Source: SIG603 sp964369225
GTDB lineage: Bacteria; Bacillota; Clostridia; Oscillospirales; Acutalibacteraceae
Reading direction: 5' to 3'
Length of the DNA stretch: 20,526 bases
Assembly: GCA_964369225.1 (NCBI GenBank)
Contig: CAYJER010000037.1
Span: forward strand, 1 to 20,526
In this document: positions 1 to 7,589 of the stretch, piece after piece
How the letters are laid out: each line of letters starts with the position of its first letter
Numbering within the stretch: the stretch's first letter is position 1
Translations under genes and position numbers: made by a program
The notes under the pieces: generated by a model
Told to the model about the DNA's origin: nothing
The model's database searches: none
Seen by the model: only the letters and a program-made list of their open reading frames with translations

Positions 1-55
1 AATCCGCAAGGATTTTCACATCAACTTTTCACTCTTCACTATTACCTTTTCACTA
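1..55. repeat. Intergenic direct repeat, copy 1 (second copy at 3715-3769)
   Basis: This segment begins with a small hairpin (AATCC-GCAA-GGATT) and continues into a TTTTCACT/TTCACTATTACC-rich tract. Nearly the same ~55 bases recur at 3715-3769, with only a handful of substitutions. Both copies lie just 3' of a sporulation gene on the minus strand. It is a dispersed non-coding repeat; whether it is a mobile element or the remnant of a terminator is not clear. The copy may extend beyond the left edge of the window. Confidence 0.7.
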
Positions 56-82
56 TTACTTCTTACCTATTAGTTAATTTAA

Positions 83-108
83 AAAGGACCTCCTTGTAGA
101 AGTCCTTT
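83..108 (-). terminator. Intrinsic terminator of the spoIIIA operon
   Basis: Read on the minus strand, AAAGGACTTC and a complementary arm ending GTCCTTT form a hairpin followed by T residues, about 60 bases after the spoIIIAH stop. The position and shape fit a rho-independent terminator for the eight-gene operon. Confidence 0.6.
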
Positions 109-166
109 AAAATATATTTTAATTCTACCTATTTATTATATCAAGAAATTAGGAGATATACAAGTC

Positions 167-751
167 CTAATTTGTATCAATTATGTGTATTTTATCAACC
201 GCAATATTAAACTGATTGCACACAATTTCTTGAATAATGAGTGTATTGTCATCTAAACCCTTAACTATTACATTGCACATGTCCTCATTCATATAAACTA
301 TTACGTCGTCTATACCCTTAGCCTTTATAAGATTTTCGGCGGATGTCTCTTTAAGCATGTTGTCGGCTATCTTAGCGGCATCCTCTATAGCCTTTTGCTT
401 GACTTCATCACTAGCTTCTGTGTCGTCTAGTATTTCTTCAAGCATAGATATCGCCGAATCTCTTGCCTCTTGTCTTGCAATTCTCGCATCACTTAATGGG
501 TCTGATAAAGTTACAGGTATTTCGTTGTCATCTGTCACGTTTTCAAGATAAGAGTTATTTACTAGTTGAGAAATTCCTATGTTGCCGTCGTCTATGTCGT
601 CTCCCACGCTCTCACTGCTGTCAGGCTGTGACGACATACCTTCTGTTCCACTTGGAATTGCCTGACTTTCAAATTGCCAGTTTACATAAACCGCTGTGCC
701 AAGTGCCAATATCAATGCTCCTAATATAATTTGTCTTTTTGCCTGTTTCAT
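167..751 (-). CDS. spoIIIAH: Stage III sporulation protein AH (SpoIIIAH/SpoIIIQ-binding ring protein)
   Basis: This is the mother-cell membrane protein whose ectodomain meets forespore SpoIIQ across the intermembrane space and forms a ring related to the type III secretion YscJ/FliF fold. The 194-residue protein has a short basic N-terminus, one membrane segment at about residues 8-26, an acidic Ser/Asp-rich linker, a helical Glu/Lys-rich region (about 90-140) and a C-terminal alpha/beta domain. Its identity rests on this architecture, the motif VIVKGLDD and its position as last gene of a complete spoIIIA operon. The ATG is preceded by AGTGAGG at workable spacing and lies 16 bases after the spoIIIAG stop. 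Expression is expected from the sigma-E-type operon promoter upstream of spoIIIAA. It is slightly shorter than the B. subtilis protein, as is usual in Clostridia. Confidence 0.9.
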   Translation of the reverse strand: MKQAKRQIILGALILALGTAVYVNWQFESQAIPSGTEGMSSQPDSSESVGDDIDDGNIGISQLVNNSYLENVTDDNEIPVTLSDPLSDARIARQEARDSAISMLEEILDDTEASDEVKQKAIEDAAKIADNMLKETSAENLIKAKGIDDVIVYMNEDMCNVIVKGLDDNTLIIQEIVCNQFNIAVDKIHIIDTN

Positions 752-767
752 TTAAAAAGCCTCACTT

Positions 768-1292
768 TCAATTAATTTTATTTACTACACAAACTTTATT
801 GCTAGGCAAGTCTAACACTGTCATAACTGCATTAATTATGTTTTCTTTTATTTTCACATTCTCTGAATACTGTGTAACTATTACTACTCCTGCTATTTCT
901 GGTTCAAGCTCTGTTACAAGTAAAGCTGTTTCTGAGCCGTCCTCATTTTCAATTATTATATATTTTTCTTCACTCTCCTTTTGGTTTGCACCATCTGCTT
1001 GCTCATTAGTGGATTGCTTTGTCTCGGTAGCATAGATGTATTCAGACGAACCGCTTAAAGTTAGCATGACTTCTGGCGAATTCTCACCTGTTATCGCCTT
1101 TATTATGTCTGTCAATTTTTGTTCTAAGTACTCTGAATAATCCTCCTGTTTTTCCACCTCAATCACAGGCTCTGACTCGGGCATAAACTCAGAGAGTGCT
1201 ATTAAAGCTATTCCAACAAAGGCTACAATCAATATAATTCTTATGCTATTTTTATTTGTTAAAAAGTCCTTAATCTTTGAATCAATTTTCAC
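768..1292 (-). CDS. spoIIIAG: Stage III sporulation protein AG
   Basis: SpoIIIAG is a mother-cell membrane protein that forms a large ring in the intermembrane channel. The protein has a basic N-terminus, one membrane segment (IRIILIVAFVGIALIALSEF), a Glu-rich linker and a C-terminal ring domain with ATETKQSTN and VVIVTQYSENVKIKENIINA. The last is a typical SpoIIIAG stretch containing 'GVVIVxxG/YxxxxVKxxI'. I chose a GTG start at 1292, because GGAGG sits 6 bases upstream and the gene then overlaps the spoIIIAF stop by 11 bases (GTGAAAATTGA), which implies translational coupling. Longer readings from upstream ATG codons lack a good ribosome-binding site. The resulting length is 174 residues. 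Confidence 0.9.
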   Translation of the reverse strand: MKIDSKIKDFLTNKNSIRIILIVAFVGIALIALSEFMPESEPVIEVEKQEDYSEYLEQKLTDIIKAITGENSPEVMLTLSGSSEYIYATETKQSTNEQADGANQKESEEKYIIIENEDGSETALLVTELEPEIAGVVIVTQYSENVKIKENIINAVMTVLDLPSNKVCVVNKIN

Positions 1293-1746
1293 TTGTAACC
1301 TCCAATGGTATTTCATCTCCAAAAAACTCATTTAGAATAATTTTTGCGTTGTCGATGTCTTGTTTATGCTCTAATACTATTTTTATGCTGTGAATTGTGA
1401 TATTATTTTCATTTACAGAAATTTTCGGGCTAATTTCTTCACAATTTATATGTACAACCTGTAAAGCTTCTTCTACTAAGCTAGCAAACTCTTTTTCTGA
1501 CTCTAATTTGTAGTATTCATTTATCTGACTGTCGATTTCATCTTGATATGAATTTACCTCTGGAATTATTTCACCAAAGTCAAGATCTATTCCGCTCATT
1601 GCGGTGACAGACATAAGAATAATAACAGTGTAAAGCAGTGCGTAAATGCTGTCATACACCTTGTCTTTTGGGGTTACAAAATAAATTATTTCTGCCACCA
1701 CAAAAGAGACACAGGCTATAAAAACTAATTCTCTAATTTCTTGCAT
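1282..1746 (-). CDS. spoIIIAF: Stage III sporulation protein AF
   Basis: SpoIIIAF is a small mother-cell membrane component of the SpoIIIA-SpoIIQ complex. The 154-residue protein has two N-terminal membrane segments (about residues 5-25 and 33-52), then a soluble domain. That domain has an acidic coiled-coil-like stretch and ends with a beta/alpha pattern like the ring-building motif of SpoIIIAG and AH. Identification comes from the two-helix N-terminus and its position between spoIIIAE and spoIIIAG. It follows spoIIIAE after a 69-base gap filled with repeated CATTCTCCATTC-like units, the one place in the AE-AH half where the genes are not tightly packed. Its 3' end overlaps spoIIIAG. Confidence 0.88.
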   Translation of the reverse strand: MQEIRELVFIACVSFVVAEIIYFVTPKDKVYDSIYALLYTVIILMSVTAMSGIDLDFGEIIPEVNSYQDEIDSQINEYYKLESEKEFASLVEEALQVVHINCEEISPKISVNENNITIHSIKIVLEHKQDIDNAKIILNEFFGDEIPLEVTSEN

Positions 1747-1800
1747 TCTCCATTCTCCATTCTCAATTCTCCATTTTCAATTATGGATTATGAATTATGA
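1742..1800. repeat. Short tandem CATTCTCCATTCTC-like repeat
   Basis: Between spoIIIAE and spoIIIAF the sequence repeats the units ATTCTCCATT, CTCAATTCTCC and ATTTTCAATT, then the near-palindromic ATGGATTATGAATTATGA. Such CATTCTCCATT arrays are a familiar kind of intergenic filler in Clostridia. It separates two genes that are usually close together and overlaps the first codons of spoIIIAF. Function is unknown. Confidence 0.6.
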
Positions 1801-1815
1801 AATAATAATATGAAT

Positions 1816-2901
1816 TTATTGAAAAAACAATGTTATCGAGGCTATAACAATCGAAATAATGCACAGCGAAATTAATATCGATAACAAAATTTTAAGCACC
1901 ATCATAAACACCGAACTTAGTTCCGCTATTTTTTTATAGCTGAATAAATCTGCCACTATTAAGCAAAGTTGACACGACGCCATCCACATTAAAATTTCAA
2001 TTACAGGTGCTAAAAAAATGCAAACACTTGCAATTATTCCAAACGCACCCGCACCCGATTTTAATAGTTTAACACTGTTTTGCACTGCAACAACTCCCTC
2101 ACCAAACGCCTTTCCTACCACTGGAACCGCACTTACTGCTATTAGTTTAACTGTTTTTGTGCTGACTGCATCTGTCGCCTGACTAAGTGCAGACTGTATA
2201 GAAATAACCGATGTAAAAACTGTAACAACAAGCACCAGCACCCACTTTATAAACGTGTAAATTACACTGCAAATATTTTTTATATTAACATGAGAAAATG
2301 CAGAAGACACCGAAAACCCAAGAAAAATAGAGAGGAACGGTATAACCAAATTATTTGCAATATATGTATATATGTTTGCTGTAAAAACAGAGCTTACACT
2401 CAAAGAAGCTCCTACACTGGGGTTTCCGCTTGCAATTTGCAACAAGGCATACACAGGCAACGACGACAACAAAAAAACATTTACAGCATCAATTAAAGAG
2501 ACTGCCCCAATTATTAAACTAGCAATTTCAGGAAGATAAAGCACACAAATGCTTAAAACTCCGCCTAGTTCACATAGTTTTGCGTTTTCGTCCGACATCG
2601 AGGCAATAAAAGAAGTTAGAACAATAATGCAAAATGCCAAGGCTAAATTCCGAAGCGGTTTAAGGTATGTATCCTGAATTATATCGGATATAGACGAGAA
2701 AATATCTTCTAAATTAAGCTCGAAGCTGTCGTCAACTGTGACTACTCCAATATCATCCATTATGCTCTGTCCATCTTCGGGAACAAACTCAAATAAATTT
2801 TCAGTTCCCAGTGAGTTGCCTTCATCCTCTGCATAGACTATCGACTGATTAAAACACACAGTCAGCAAAATGAGCATGGCTATTAATATAATTTTTTTCA
2901 T
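1816..2901 (-). CDS. spoIIIAE: Stage III sporulation protein AE, polytopic membrane protein
   Basis: SpoIIIAE is the largest membrane subunit of the mother-cell feeding-tube complex, possibly the channel base analogous to export-gate proteins of type III secretion. The 361-residue protein has a cleavable-looking signal peptide (residues 1-24, ending VYAED), an acidic extracytoplasmic segment to about residue 70, and then seven or so membrane helices. Family-typical stretches include LALAFCIIVLTSF, LPVYALLQIASGNP and KLIAVSAVPVVGKAFGEG. The start overlaps the spoIIIAD stop by 4 bases. Length, topology and gene order agree with the family. Confidence 0.95.
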   Translation of the reverse strand: MKKIILIAMLILLTVCFNQSIVYAEDEGNSLGTENLFEFVPEDGQSIMDDIGVVTVDDSFELNLEDIFSSISDIIQDTYLKPLRNLALAFCIIVLTSFIASMSDENAKLCELGGVLSICVLYLPEIASLIIGAVSLIDAVNVFLLSSLPVYALLQIASGNPSVGASLSVSSVFTANIYTYIANNLVIPFLSIFLGFSVSSAFSHVNIKNICSVIYTFIKWVLVLVVTVFTSVISIQSALSQATDAVSTKTVKLIAVSAVPVVGKAFGEGVVAVQNSVKLLKSGAGAFGIIASVCIFLAPVIEILMWMASCQLCLIVADLFSYKKIAELSSVFMMVLKILLSILISLCIISIVIASITLFFQ

Positions 2902-3272
2902 ATCTGCAATGCAATCCTTATTAATTCCAGTAATCTTTCAAACAACGGAAAGGCAATTCCAACGGCTGCAAACCTGCTTACAATGTTTGTTGTAACTGCC
3001 AATGCTTTTTCACCTGCATCTTCACAAACGGATACAGTTATCTTTGTTAAAATGGATAAACCTAATAATTTTATTGGAATTACCAATACATCTGCGCTTA
3101 TAAATCCAAGCGATTGTACATTCTCTACAACCTCTGTCACTAAAGAAATTGCCGAAAGAAATATAAACGCTACTCCTGCTATTCCCAAAACAAGGCTTAT
3201 TTCTGCATTCTTTTTTTTGAGAATTAGCGAACAAATAGCCGAGAAAATCGCAATTAAAAAATATGTACTCAT
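2898..3272 (-). CDS. spoIIIAD: Stage III sporulation protein AD
   Basis: A 124-residue hydrophobic protein with four predicted membrane helices and the family-like stretch KLLGLSILTKITVSVCEDAGEKAL at about residues 67-90; SpoIIIAD homologues carry a closely similar Asp/Ala/Gly motif. It is a mother-cell membrane subunit of the SpoIIIA complex, distantly likened to small export-apparatus subunits. It overlaps spoIIIAC by 4 bases upstream and spoIIIAE by 4 bases downstream, so translation of the three is probably coupled. Confidence 0.93.
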   Translation of the reverse strand: MSTYFLIAIFSAICSLILKKKNAEISLVLGIAGVAFIFLSAISLVTEVVENVQSLGFISADVLVIPIKLLGLSILTKITVSVCEDAGEKALAVTTNIVSRFAAVGIAFPLFERLLELIRIALQI

Positions 3273-3463
3273 AGGCCAAATATATTTTGGATAGTCTCAA
3301 ATAGTTCACTGATTTGTGTTACTATCATTGCAAGAACTACAACTAATCCCGCTAAACTTGTCATCATTGCCTGTTCTTCTCTGCCTGAACGAATAAGTAA
3401 TTGGTTGAGAACCGCTACTATAATTCCTATTCCGGCAATCCTAAAAATAAAATCTACATCCAA
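3269..3463 (-). CDS. spoIIIAC: Stage III sporulation protein AC
   Basis: A 64-residue protein with two membrane helices and the characteristic pattern IFRIAGIGIIVAVLNQLL, then GREEQAMM, then a second helix ending in ISELFETIQ. This is the canonical length and layout for SpoIIIAC. It is the first gene after a 303-base non-coding interval containing a palindromic repeat, which separates it from spoIIIAB. Its upstream ribosome-binding site is weak (TTTTGG next to the ATG), unlike the other genes of the operon. The repeat may have replaced its original leader. Confidence 0.93.
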   Translation of the reverse strand: MDVDFIFRIAGIGIIVAVLNQLLIRSGREEQAMMTSLAGLVVVLAMIVTQISELFETIQNIFGL

Positions 3464-3578
3464 AATTATTATCTTGTCACGTTTACTATGAATATAGCAG
3501 GCGACTTTCCTTTCTTTTTATTGCAAAGCCAATGCAGGGGATGGTCTGAGTGCAAACGTGCCTCTTATGCAGTACCAA

Positions 3579-3657
3579 TGTAGGGGCGACCCTGTGTGGT
3601 CGCCCGAAAACTAGCAGTTATTACTAAAACCACGGACGACCACAGGTCGCCCCTACA
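3579..3657. repeat. Palindromic intergenic repeat (TGTAGGGGCGACC family) inside the spoIIIA operon
   Basis: The left arm (TGTAGGGGCGACC...GTGGTCG, 3579-3602) and right arm (CGACCACAGGTCGCCCCTACA, ending 3657) are near-perfect inverted repeats around a short AT-rich centre. The ends match the repeats at 7666-7745 and 9435-9515. Just before it, the module AACGTGCCTCTTA (from about 3556) recurs near the other copies. It is likely a non-autonomous miniature element. If transcribed it would form a long hairpin in the middle of the spoIIIA message. Confidence 0.8.
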
Positions 3658-3714
3658 ATATTTTATCAAATTTATTTTTATACATACAAGATTTTTTTTA
3701 ACCTTTAATCAAAA

Positions 3715-3769
3715 AATCCGTAAGGATTTTCGCATGTACTTTTCACTTTTCACTATTACCTTTTCACTA
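3715..3769. repeat. Intergenic direct repeat, copy 2 (first copy at 1-55)
   Basis: This is nearly the same sequence as at the left edge of the window: AATCCGTAAGGATTTT, then TTTTCACTATTACC-rich sequence. Its right end overlaps the stop codon of spoIIIAB (TAG at 3769-3767 on the minus strand), so the repeat may supply the stop. Confidence 0.7.
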
Positions 3770-4237
3770 AATTAAAACTAGCGTTCCCAAAACTCCTAAA
3801 AATGAATAAAACACGATATTCACACGGCTTTTTTCTTTGAATATTTCTTTCTCTTCTTTAATTCTTGAAGTTATGTATTCAATCTGTAAATCAATATTTT
3901 TTATTTGTTCGTCTTTTCCTAATCTTCCTAGCGACGATAAAAAAAACGAGACATTCTCTTTGTCTTTTTCTTGAAAAAGTTCTGCGTATTCACTTGTCGA
4001 TTTCCTTTTCCACGTTGGACATTCTTTAATTTTTCGTGAAATTTCATCACTTGAATTTTCTATAATCTCAATAATTGAAAAACTAGATAACTTTATTTGG
4101 TTTTTAATCTGTGTTAAAAACAACTTGTAATTTGAAAGCAGTTTGACGTTTGCTATCATGTTGTAGCTTTTTGCAAGGCCTACTAAACTAAGCGATACAA
4201 TCAATAGACCTGATCCCAAAATTTTTAATAAACTCAT
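3767..4237 (-). CDS. spoIIIAB: Stage III sporulation protein AB
   Basis: SpoIIIAB is a mother-cell membrane protein with GspF-like character, encoded next to the ATPase SpoIIIAA. The 156-residue protein has an N-terminal membrane segment (LLKILGSGLLIVSLSLVGL), a long helical cytoplasmic part with charged residues, and a C-terminal membrane helix (VNIVFYSFLGVLGTLVLI). I chose the ATG at 4237, because AAGGTGTGG precedes it and its N-terminus resembles SpoIIIAB of Bacillus. This start overlaps the 3' end of spoIIIAA by 50 bases, longer than usual. The stop lies at the edge of a dispersed repeat, so the C-terminus could be slightly altered. Confidence 0.9.
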   Translation of the reverse strand: MSLLKILGSGLLIVSLSLVGLAKSYNMIANVKLLSNYKLFLTQIKNQIKLSSFSIIEIIENSSDEISRKIKECPTWKRKSTSEYAELFQEKDKENVSFFLSSLGRLGKDEQIKNIDLQIEYITSRIKEEKEIFKEKSRVNIVFYSFLGVLGTLVLI

Positions 4238-5078
4238 TTCTTGTCCACACCTTTTTAATTTTACCAACCTCGTCTCTACCGCTAAGCTCCACTATATACT
4301 CAAAGGCTGAAGTCGCAATAAGCTCTTTGACTAAAGGCCTAACACCCTTGCTAAAGTTGCCATGAACTGTAGAGATTAAAGCTACTCCACTGGCATTTGC
4401 CTTTAAAACTGCCTTAATGTCTTTTTCTTCAATCTCGTCACACACAATAATTTCAGCGCCTAAGTTTCGTATCGCCTGTTCAATTCCTATGCTTTTAGGG
4501 TAGCCATAAAGAACATCAAAGTCAAAAAAACTCTGTCTTGCGGTGAGTTCATACCTTTCATCAAGCACTAACAATCGTTTGTTTGTTAGCACCCTTATTA
4601 AATCTTTTAGAATTGTTGTCTTGCCCGACGATGGTTCACCAACTATTAAAACTCCATCCATTAAGTTTGGTACAAGTTTTATTAACTCGTTTGAACTGCC
4701 AAACACCTGCCTTGGAACTCTTATTATCAGACTGCTTATTTGTTTAATGTTTTCAATTTCACCAGATTTTGTAACTGCTGTGCCACAAATTCCAACCCTA
4801 TATTTTTCTTTTAAAGAAATAAACCCTTGCTTTATCTCTTCTTGGTGCTTGTACACAGAGTTGTCACACATGGCATAAAATAATTCTTCCATCATATATT
4901 TATCAATCTGTCTACAATTTTTAAGGTAATGCCTTTCTTTTCCTAAAAAATAAGTCGGTACTTGTCCTGTGCTAAACTTTATATCTGTAATTCTATTCTT
5001 AATATTGTCAGATAAATTTTTAAGTGCCTCTGAATATAATGGAATTGTTTCTGCTAATTCATCAAAGTAGGATTTCAT
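4188..5078 (-). CDS. spoIIIAA: Stage III sporulation protein AA, secretion-type ATPase
   Basis: SpoIIIAA is the mother-cell cytoplasmic ATPase that powers the SpoIIIA-SpoIIQ complex and keeps sigma-G active in the forespore. The 296-residue protein shows a Walker A motif GEPSSGKTT (about residues 147-155), a Walker B-like LVLDERYE (about 170-177), the second acidic motif IIVCDEIEE (about 211-219) and STVHG (about 236-240), all typical of the family. The ATG at 5078 is preceded by AAAGGAAAAT at good spacing; an upstream TTG lacks a ribosome-binding site. It is first in the operon. On the minus strand CATATATT at 5156-5149 resembles a sigma-E -10 element, but the -35 is unclear. The 3' end overlaps spoIIIAB. 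Confidence 0.95.
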   Translation of the reverse strand: MKSYFDELAETIPLYSEALKNLSDNIKNRITDIKFSTGQVPTYFLGKERHYLKNCRQIDKYMMEELFYAMCDNSVYKHQEEIKQGFISLKEKYRVGICGTAVTKSGEIENIKQISSLIIRVPRQVFGSSNELIKLVPNLMDGVLIVGEPSSGKTTILKDLIRVLTNKRLLVLDERYELTARQSFFDFDVLYGYPKSIGIEQAIRNLGAEIIVCDEIEEKDIKAVLKANASGVALISTVHGNFSKGVRPLVKELIATSAFEYIVELSGRDEVGKIKKVWTRNEFIKNFGIRSIDCIA

Positions 5079-5175
5079 GTAATTTTCCTTTCTTCTTAAT
5101 CTCAAAAATTGACTAACTTTCTTTTCTTTTATTAATTCAGTTATTAATAATATATGTTAAAAAACTTATTTTAGA

Positions 5176-5214
5176 ACAAAAAAAGGCTGTGATACAAATA
5201 AGTATCACAGCCTT
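5176..5214 (-). terminator. Intrinsic terminator of the dockerin-protein gene
   Basis: A 13-bp perfect stem (AAGGCTGTGATAC with GTATCACAGCCTT) with a six-base loop is followed on the minus strand by seven T residues. It starts 12 bases after the stop of the gene that ends at 5227 and separates it from spoIIIAA. Confidence 0.9.
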
Positions 5215-5226
5215 AAATAGACCTTA

Positions 5227-6672
5227 TTAATTTGTGATTAAAGCGAGTAGTGCAAAAACATCTAAATTACTGATTACACCATCTGCATTTACATCTGCAT
5301 TTGATTCTACTATATTCACACTTGAACCCGATACATATTGAAACAATTGTAGCACATCTGTGTTGTCAATAATTGAATTTCCATTAATATCGCCGACATT
5401 GTTTTTTTCTATTAATAGATATTTATAACTATATAAATCTTCTTCCTTAAATTCACTAGGAGAAGATCCATCTATATTTTTGCTCCATACTGCATTTTTT
5501 GCAACTGGTGCATTGTTTACAGCTACATATCCTGTAGCTTGCAAATAACTGTTTTGAATATCTAAGACCATTAAATTCAATATTCCAAAACCAGCTGCAT
5601 TATATTCGCTGTCAAGCTGTGTTCCACCAAAAGCATAAACTTCACTGTTTGCTACATTTATATTTTGCGCAACTAAACCATACCCGTAAGTGCTAGAACC
5701 TGTCGCCTTTACTATGCTATCATTGATTGTTATGTCATGAGTTTCACTTACATCTTGATAAATTGCACTTATGCCTGAATTATAGTCGCCTTTTCCTGTA
5801 GCTTCTACTGTACTCGAAGATACATCTATATTTCCATGTGACTGAATACCGCTACCATAAGTGGTAGTTGCTAGCACAGAAGAATTATTAATAACTATTC
5901 CCCCAAAAGATGTTATAGCATTTCCTATGTTTTTTGAATTTGCTGTGACACTACTATTATTAATGTTAATAGAGTATGCAATTATTGCATCATTGTTACC
6001 TACTACATCTATATCTGCATTCAAAACATCAAAACCGCCTGCAACACCAAACGTATTACCTGTATCCTCGCCTATGCCTGAACTAATGTAGTGTTCTCCG
6101 CCTTCAACCATTAAGTAACCTATTATCCCATTACCTTGACTTGCATTGCTATCTTGACTTGTGCCACCAACTACATTTATAACTCCGTTCAAAAAAACAA
6201 CTCCTGCTGAAACAACTGCATCACCAGCATCACCTTTAGTTGCATTTGCTCCAAATATATTTAACCTATCAGCTATAGTGTTATCCATTCCCTCATCTAC
6301 ATTTATAAAAGATATAACCCCTGCCTCTGAATTATTTGAAATAGCTGGAACACTAGTGCTACTAGATGTAACAGTGTTTTCTCCGTTGTAGCCAATAATA
6401 AAACTACCATTAGATGAAATCTCGCCGCCGTTGTAGCTATTAAGCAATATTACATCATACTCATCATCGAAAATAGCCAGATTAAAATTATTCTCGTCAG
6501 ATACAGTAAGTTCTCCATTTTTACAAGTATAATACCCATACTCTAACACTTCACCTTTAACACTTATGCTACTCTCTTGAGCCGTATAAGTTTCAGCCAA
6601 AGCTTGAGCCGACACCATAGTTATTGCCATAACCGATGACAACGCAATTGATAATAACTTTTTGATACTCAT
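5227..6672 (-). CDS. Secreted protein with beta-solenoid-like repeats and a C-terminal type I dockerin
   Basis: This 481-residue protein starts with a Sec signal peptide (KKLLSIALSSVMAITMVSAQALAE) and ends with two calcium-loop repeats, GDINGNSIIDNTDVLQLF and ADVNADGVISNLDVFALL, which together form a type I dockerin. The middle (about residues 60-410) is rich in Asn, Ser, Val and Ile and has short repeating strands such as INNSSVTANS and INDSIVKATGSS. This suggests a right-handed beta-helix or a carbohydrate-binding-like fold, and no catalytic motif is visible. Dockerins bind cohesins, so the protein may attach to a cell-surface scaffold or cellulosome-like assembly, but no cohesin gene is in the window. 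The start at 6672 is chosen because GGAGG precedes it and the signal peptide follows directly. A promoter-like TTGACA-N18-TAAACT lies upstream, with its own terminator downstream. Confidence 0.8.
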   Translation of the reverse strand: MSIKKLLSIALSSVMAITMVSAQALAETYTAQESSISVKGEVLEYGYYTCKNGELTVSDENNFNLAIFDDEYDVILLNSYNGGEISSNGSFIIGYNGENTVTSSSTSVPAISNNSEAGVISFINVDEGMDNTIADRLNIFGANATKGDAGDAVVSAGVVFLNGVINVVGGTSQDSNASQGNGIIGYLMVEGGEHYISSGIGEDTGNTFGVAGGFDVLNADIDVVGNNDAIIAYSININNSSVTANSKNIGNAITSFGGIVINNSSVLATTTYGSGIQSHGNIDVSSSTVEATGKGDYNSGISAIYQDVSETHDITINDSIVKATGSSTYGYGLVAQNINVANSEVYAFGGTQLDSEYNAAGFGILNLMVLDIQNSYLQATGYVAVNNAPVAKNAVWSKNIDGSSPSEFKEEDLYSYKYLLIEKNNVGDINGNSIIDNTDVLQLFQYVSGSSVNIVESNADVNADGVISNLDVFALLALITN

Positions 6673-6713
6673 TTTCAACCTCCAAAATTTTCTGTTAACT
6701 TCTTTCAAAATAA

Positions 6714-6743
6714 AGTTTAACATATACACAACAATTGTGTCAA
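6714..6743 (-). promoter_or_regulatory. Putative promoter of the dockerin-protein gene with an overlapping palindrome
   Basis: On the minus strand TTGACA (6743-6738) and TAAACT (6719-6714) are 18 bases apart. The spacer side of the -35 contains ACACAA-TTG-TTGTGT, an inverted repeat that could be an operator. The -10 match is modest. Confidence 0.45.
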
Positions 6744-6769
6744 TACATTATCTATATTTATATCAAACC

Positions 6770-6810
6770 AAAAAAACCATGGACAAATTACACAACTGTC
6801 CATGTTTTTT
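6770..6810. terminator. Bidirectional intrinsic terminator
   Basis: CATGGACA pairs with TGTCCATG. The hairpin has a run of A on its left and a run of T on its right, so it can terminate transcription in both directions. It lies 8 bases after the lipoprotein stop and insulates it from the dockerin gene. Confidence 0.85.
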
Positions 6811-6817
6811 CATTTTA

Positions 6818-7498
6818 TTATTCTACAGGTTCAAAAGTCTGCATTACAACAGTTAATGCTTCTAAAACCGTGTCTCTGTGTGTTTCGTCATAATAAGTGC
6901 CTGAAAAAGCATAAGACTTATCCTCAATGAATTTTATCATTAAAATTTGGGTAGACGGCGGTGTTGCTTTTAACACTTCTCTTCCACCAGCTGCCTCTAT
7001 GGCTTCCTCTGTCAATTCACCTGCTAATATAGTTGCATCAAGAACTGCATCTGTGATTGTTGTTGTGATCTCCATATATCCTATTTCGTCATCACCTAAC
7101 GCTCTGATTTCTTTTATTTTAACCTCTGAACCAAAGCCTACCGCTAATTGAATTTCTAATGCATTTAAATAATTTTGTAAGCTCATTCCATTTACCGCTT
7201 CTGGGAATGCAAAATTAACCATTGTAAGATATTGGCCTGTGGTATTTGATAAATCATACAACAAGAAATCACTTAAAGATGAAGAACCAGCCATGAAGTA
7301 CCACTTTTCAGGGTCATAACTAGCAGATACATATGTACTTGTTCCTGTTTCTAGTGTCATTTCACTAGTGTCCACTGTGGATATCTGTGTTAATGGTTCG
7401 CTACTCTCTGATGGCGGTGCAATACTAATTGAACAACCAGTAGAGAATAGCATCATTGATGCCATTGATAGGGCAAAGACTAATTTTTTTAATTTCAT
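6818..7498 (-). CDS. Predicted lipoprotein of unknown function
   Basis: The 226-residue product has a lipoprotein signal peptide with lipobox FSTGC (Cys22), followed by a Ser/Pro/Glu/Thr linker (about 23-50) and a globular domain of about 170 residues. That domain contains KWYFMAGSSSLSDFLLYD near its start and ILMIKFIEDKSYAFSGTYYDET near its end. The second stretch resembles the final strands of small lipoprotein domains that read out stress or cell-envelope state, but I do not recognise the family. The ATG has an AGGAGAA ribosome-binding site. A strong promoter (TTGCAT-N17-TATAAT) lies upstream and a terminator follows, so it is monocistronic. It sits between the spoIIA and spoIIIA operons with no sign of a sporulation role. 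Confidence 0.75.
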   Translation of the reverse strand: MKLKKLVFALSMASMMLFSTGCSISIAPPSESSEPLTQISTVDTSEMTLETGTSTYVSASYDPEKWYFMAGSSSLSDFLLYDLSNTTGQYLTMVNFAFPEAVNGMSLQNYLNALEIQLAVGFGSEVKIKEIRALGDDEIGYMEITTTITDAVLDATILAGELTEEAIEAAGGREVLKATPPSTQILMIKFIEDKSYAFSGTYYDETHRDTVLEALTVVMQTFEPVE

Positions 7499-7526
7499 AC
7501 TTCTATTCTCCTAAATATTTTTCTCA

Positions 7527-7555
7527 ATTATATCACACAACTATTCATTATGCAA
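7527..7555 (-). promoter_or_regulatory. Sigma-A-type promoter of the lipoprotein gene
   Basis: On the minus strand TTGCAT (7555-7550) and TATAAT (7532-7527) are separated by exactly 17 bases, about 30 bases upstream of the ATG at 7498. Confidence 0.7.
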
Positions 7556-7589
7556 GCTTTATTAATAATTTGTTAAAATATATAATTCT

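Noticed and set aside
739..1035. 98-codon plus-strand frame opposite spoIIIAG
   Set aside because: It is the mirror of a well-supported gene with no start signal.
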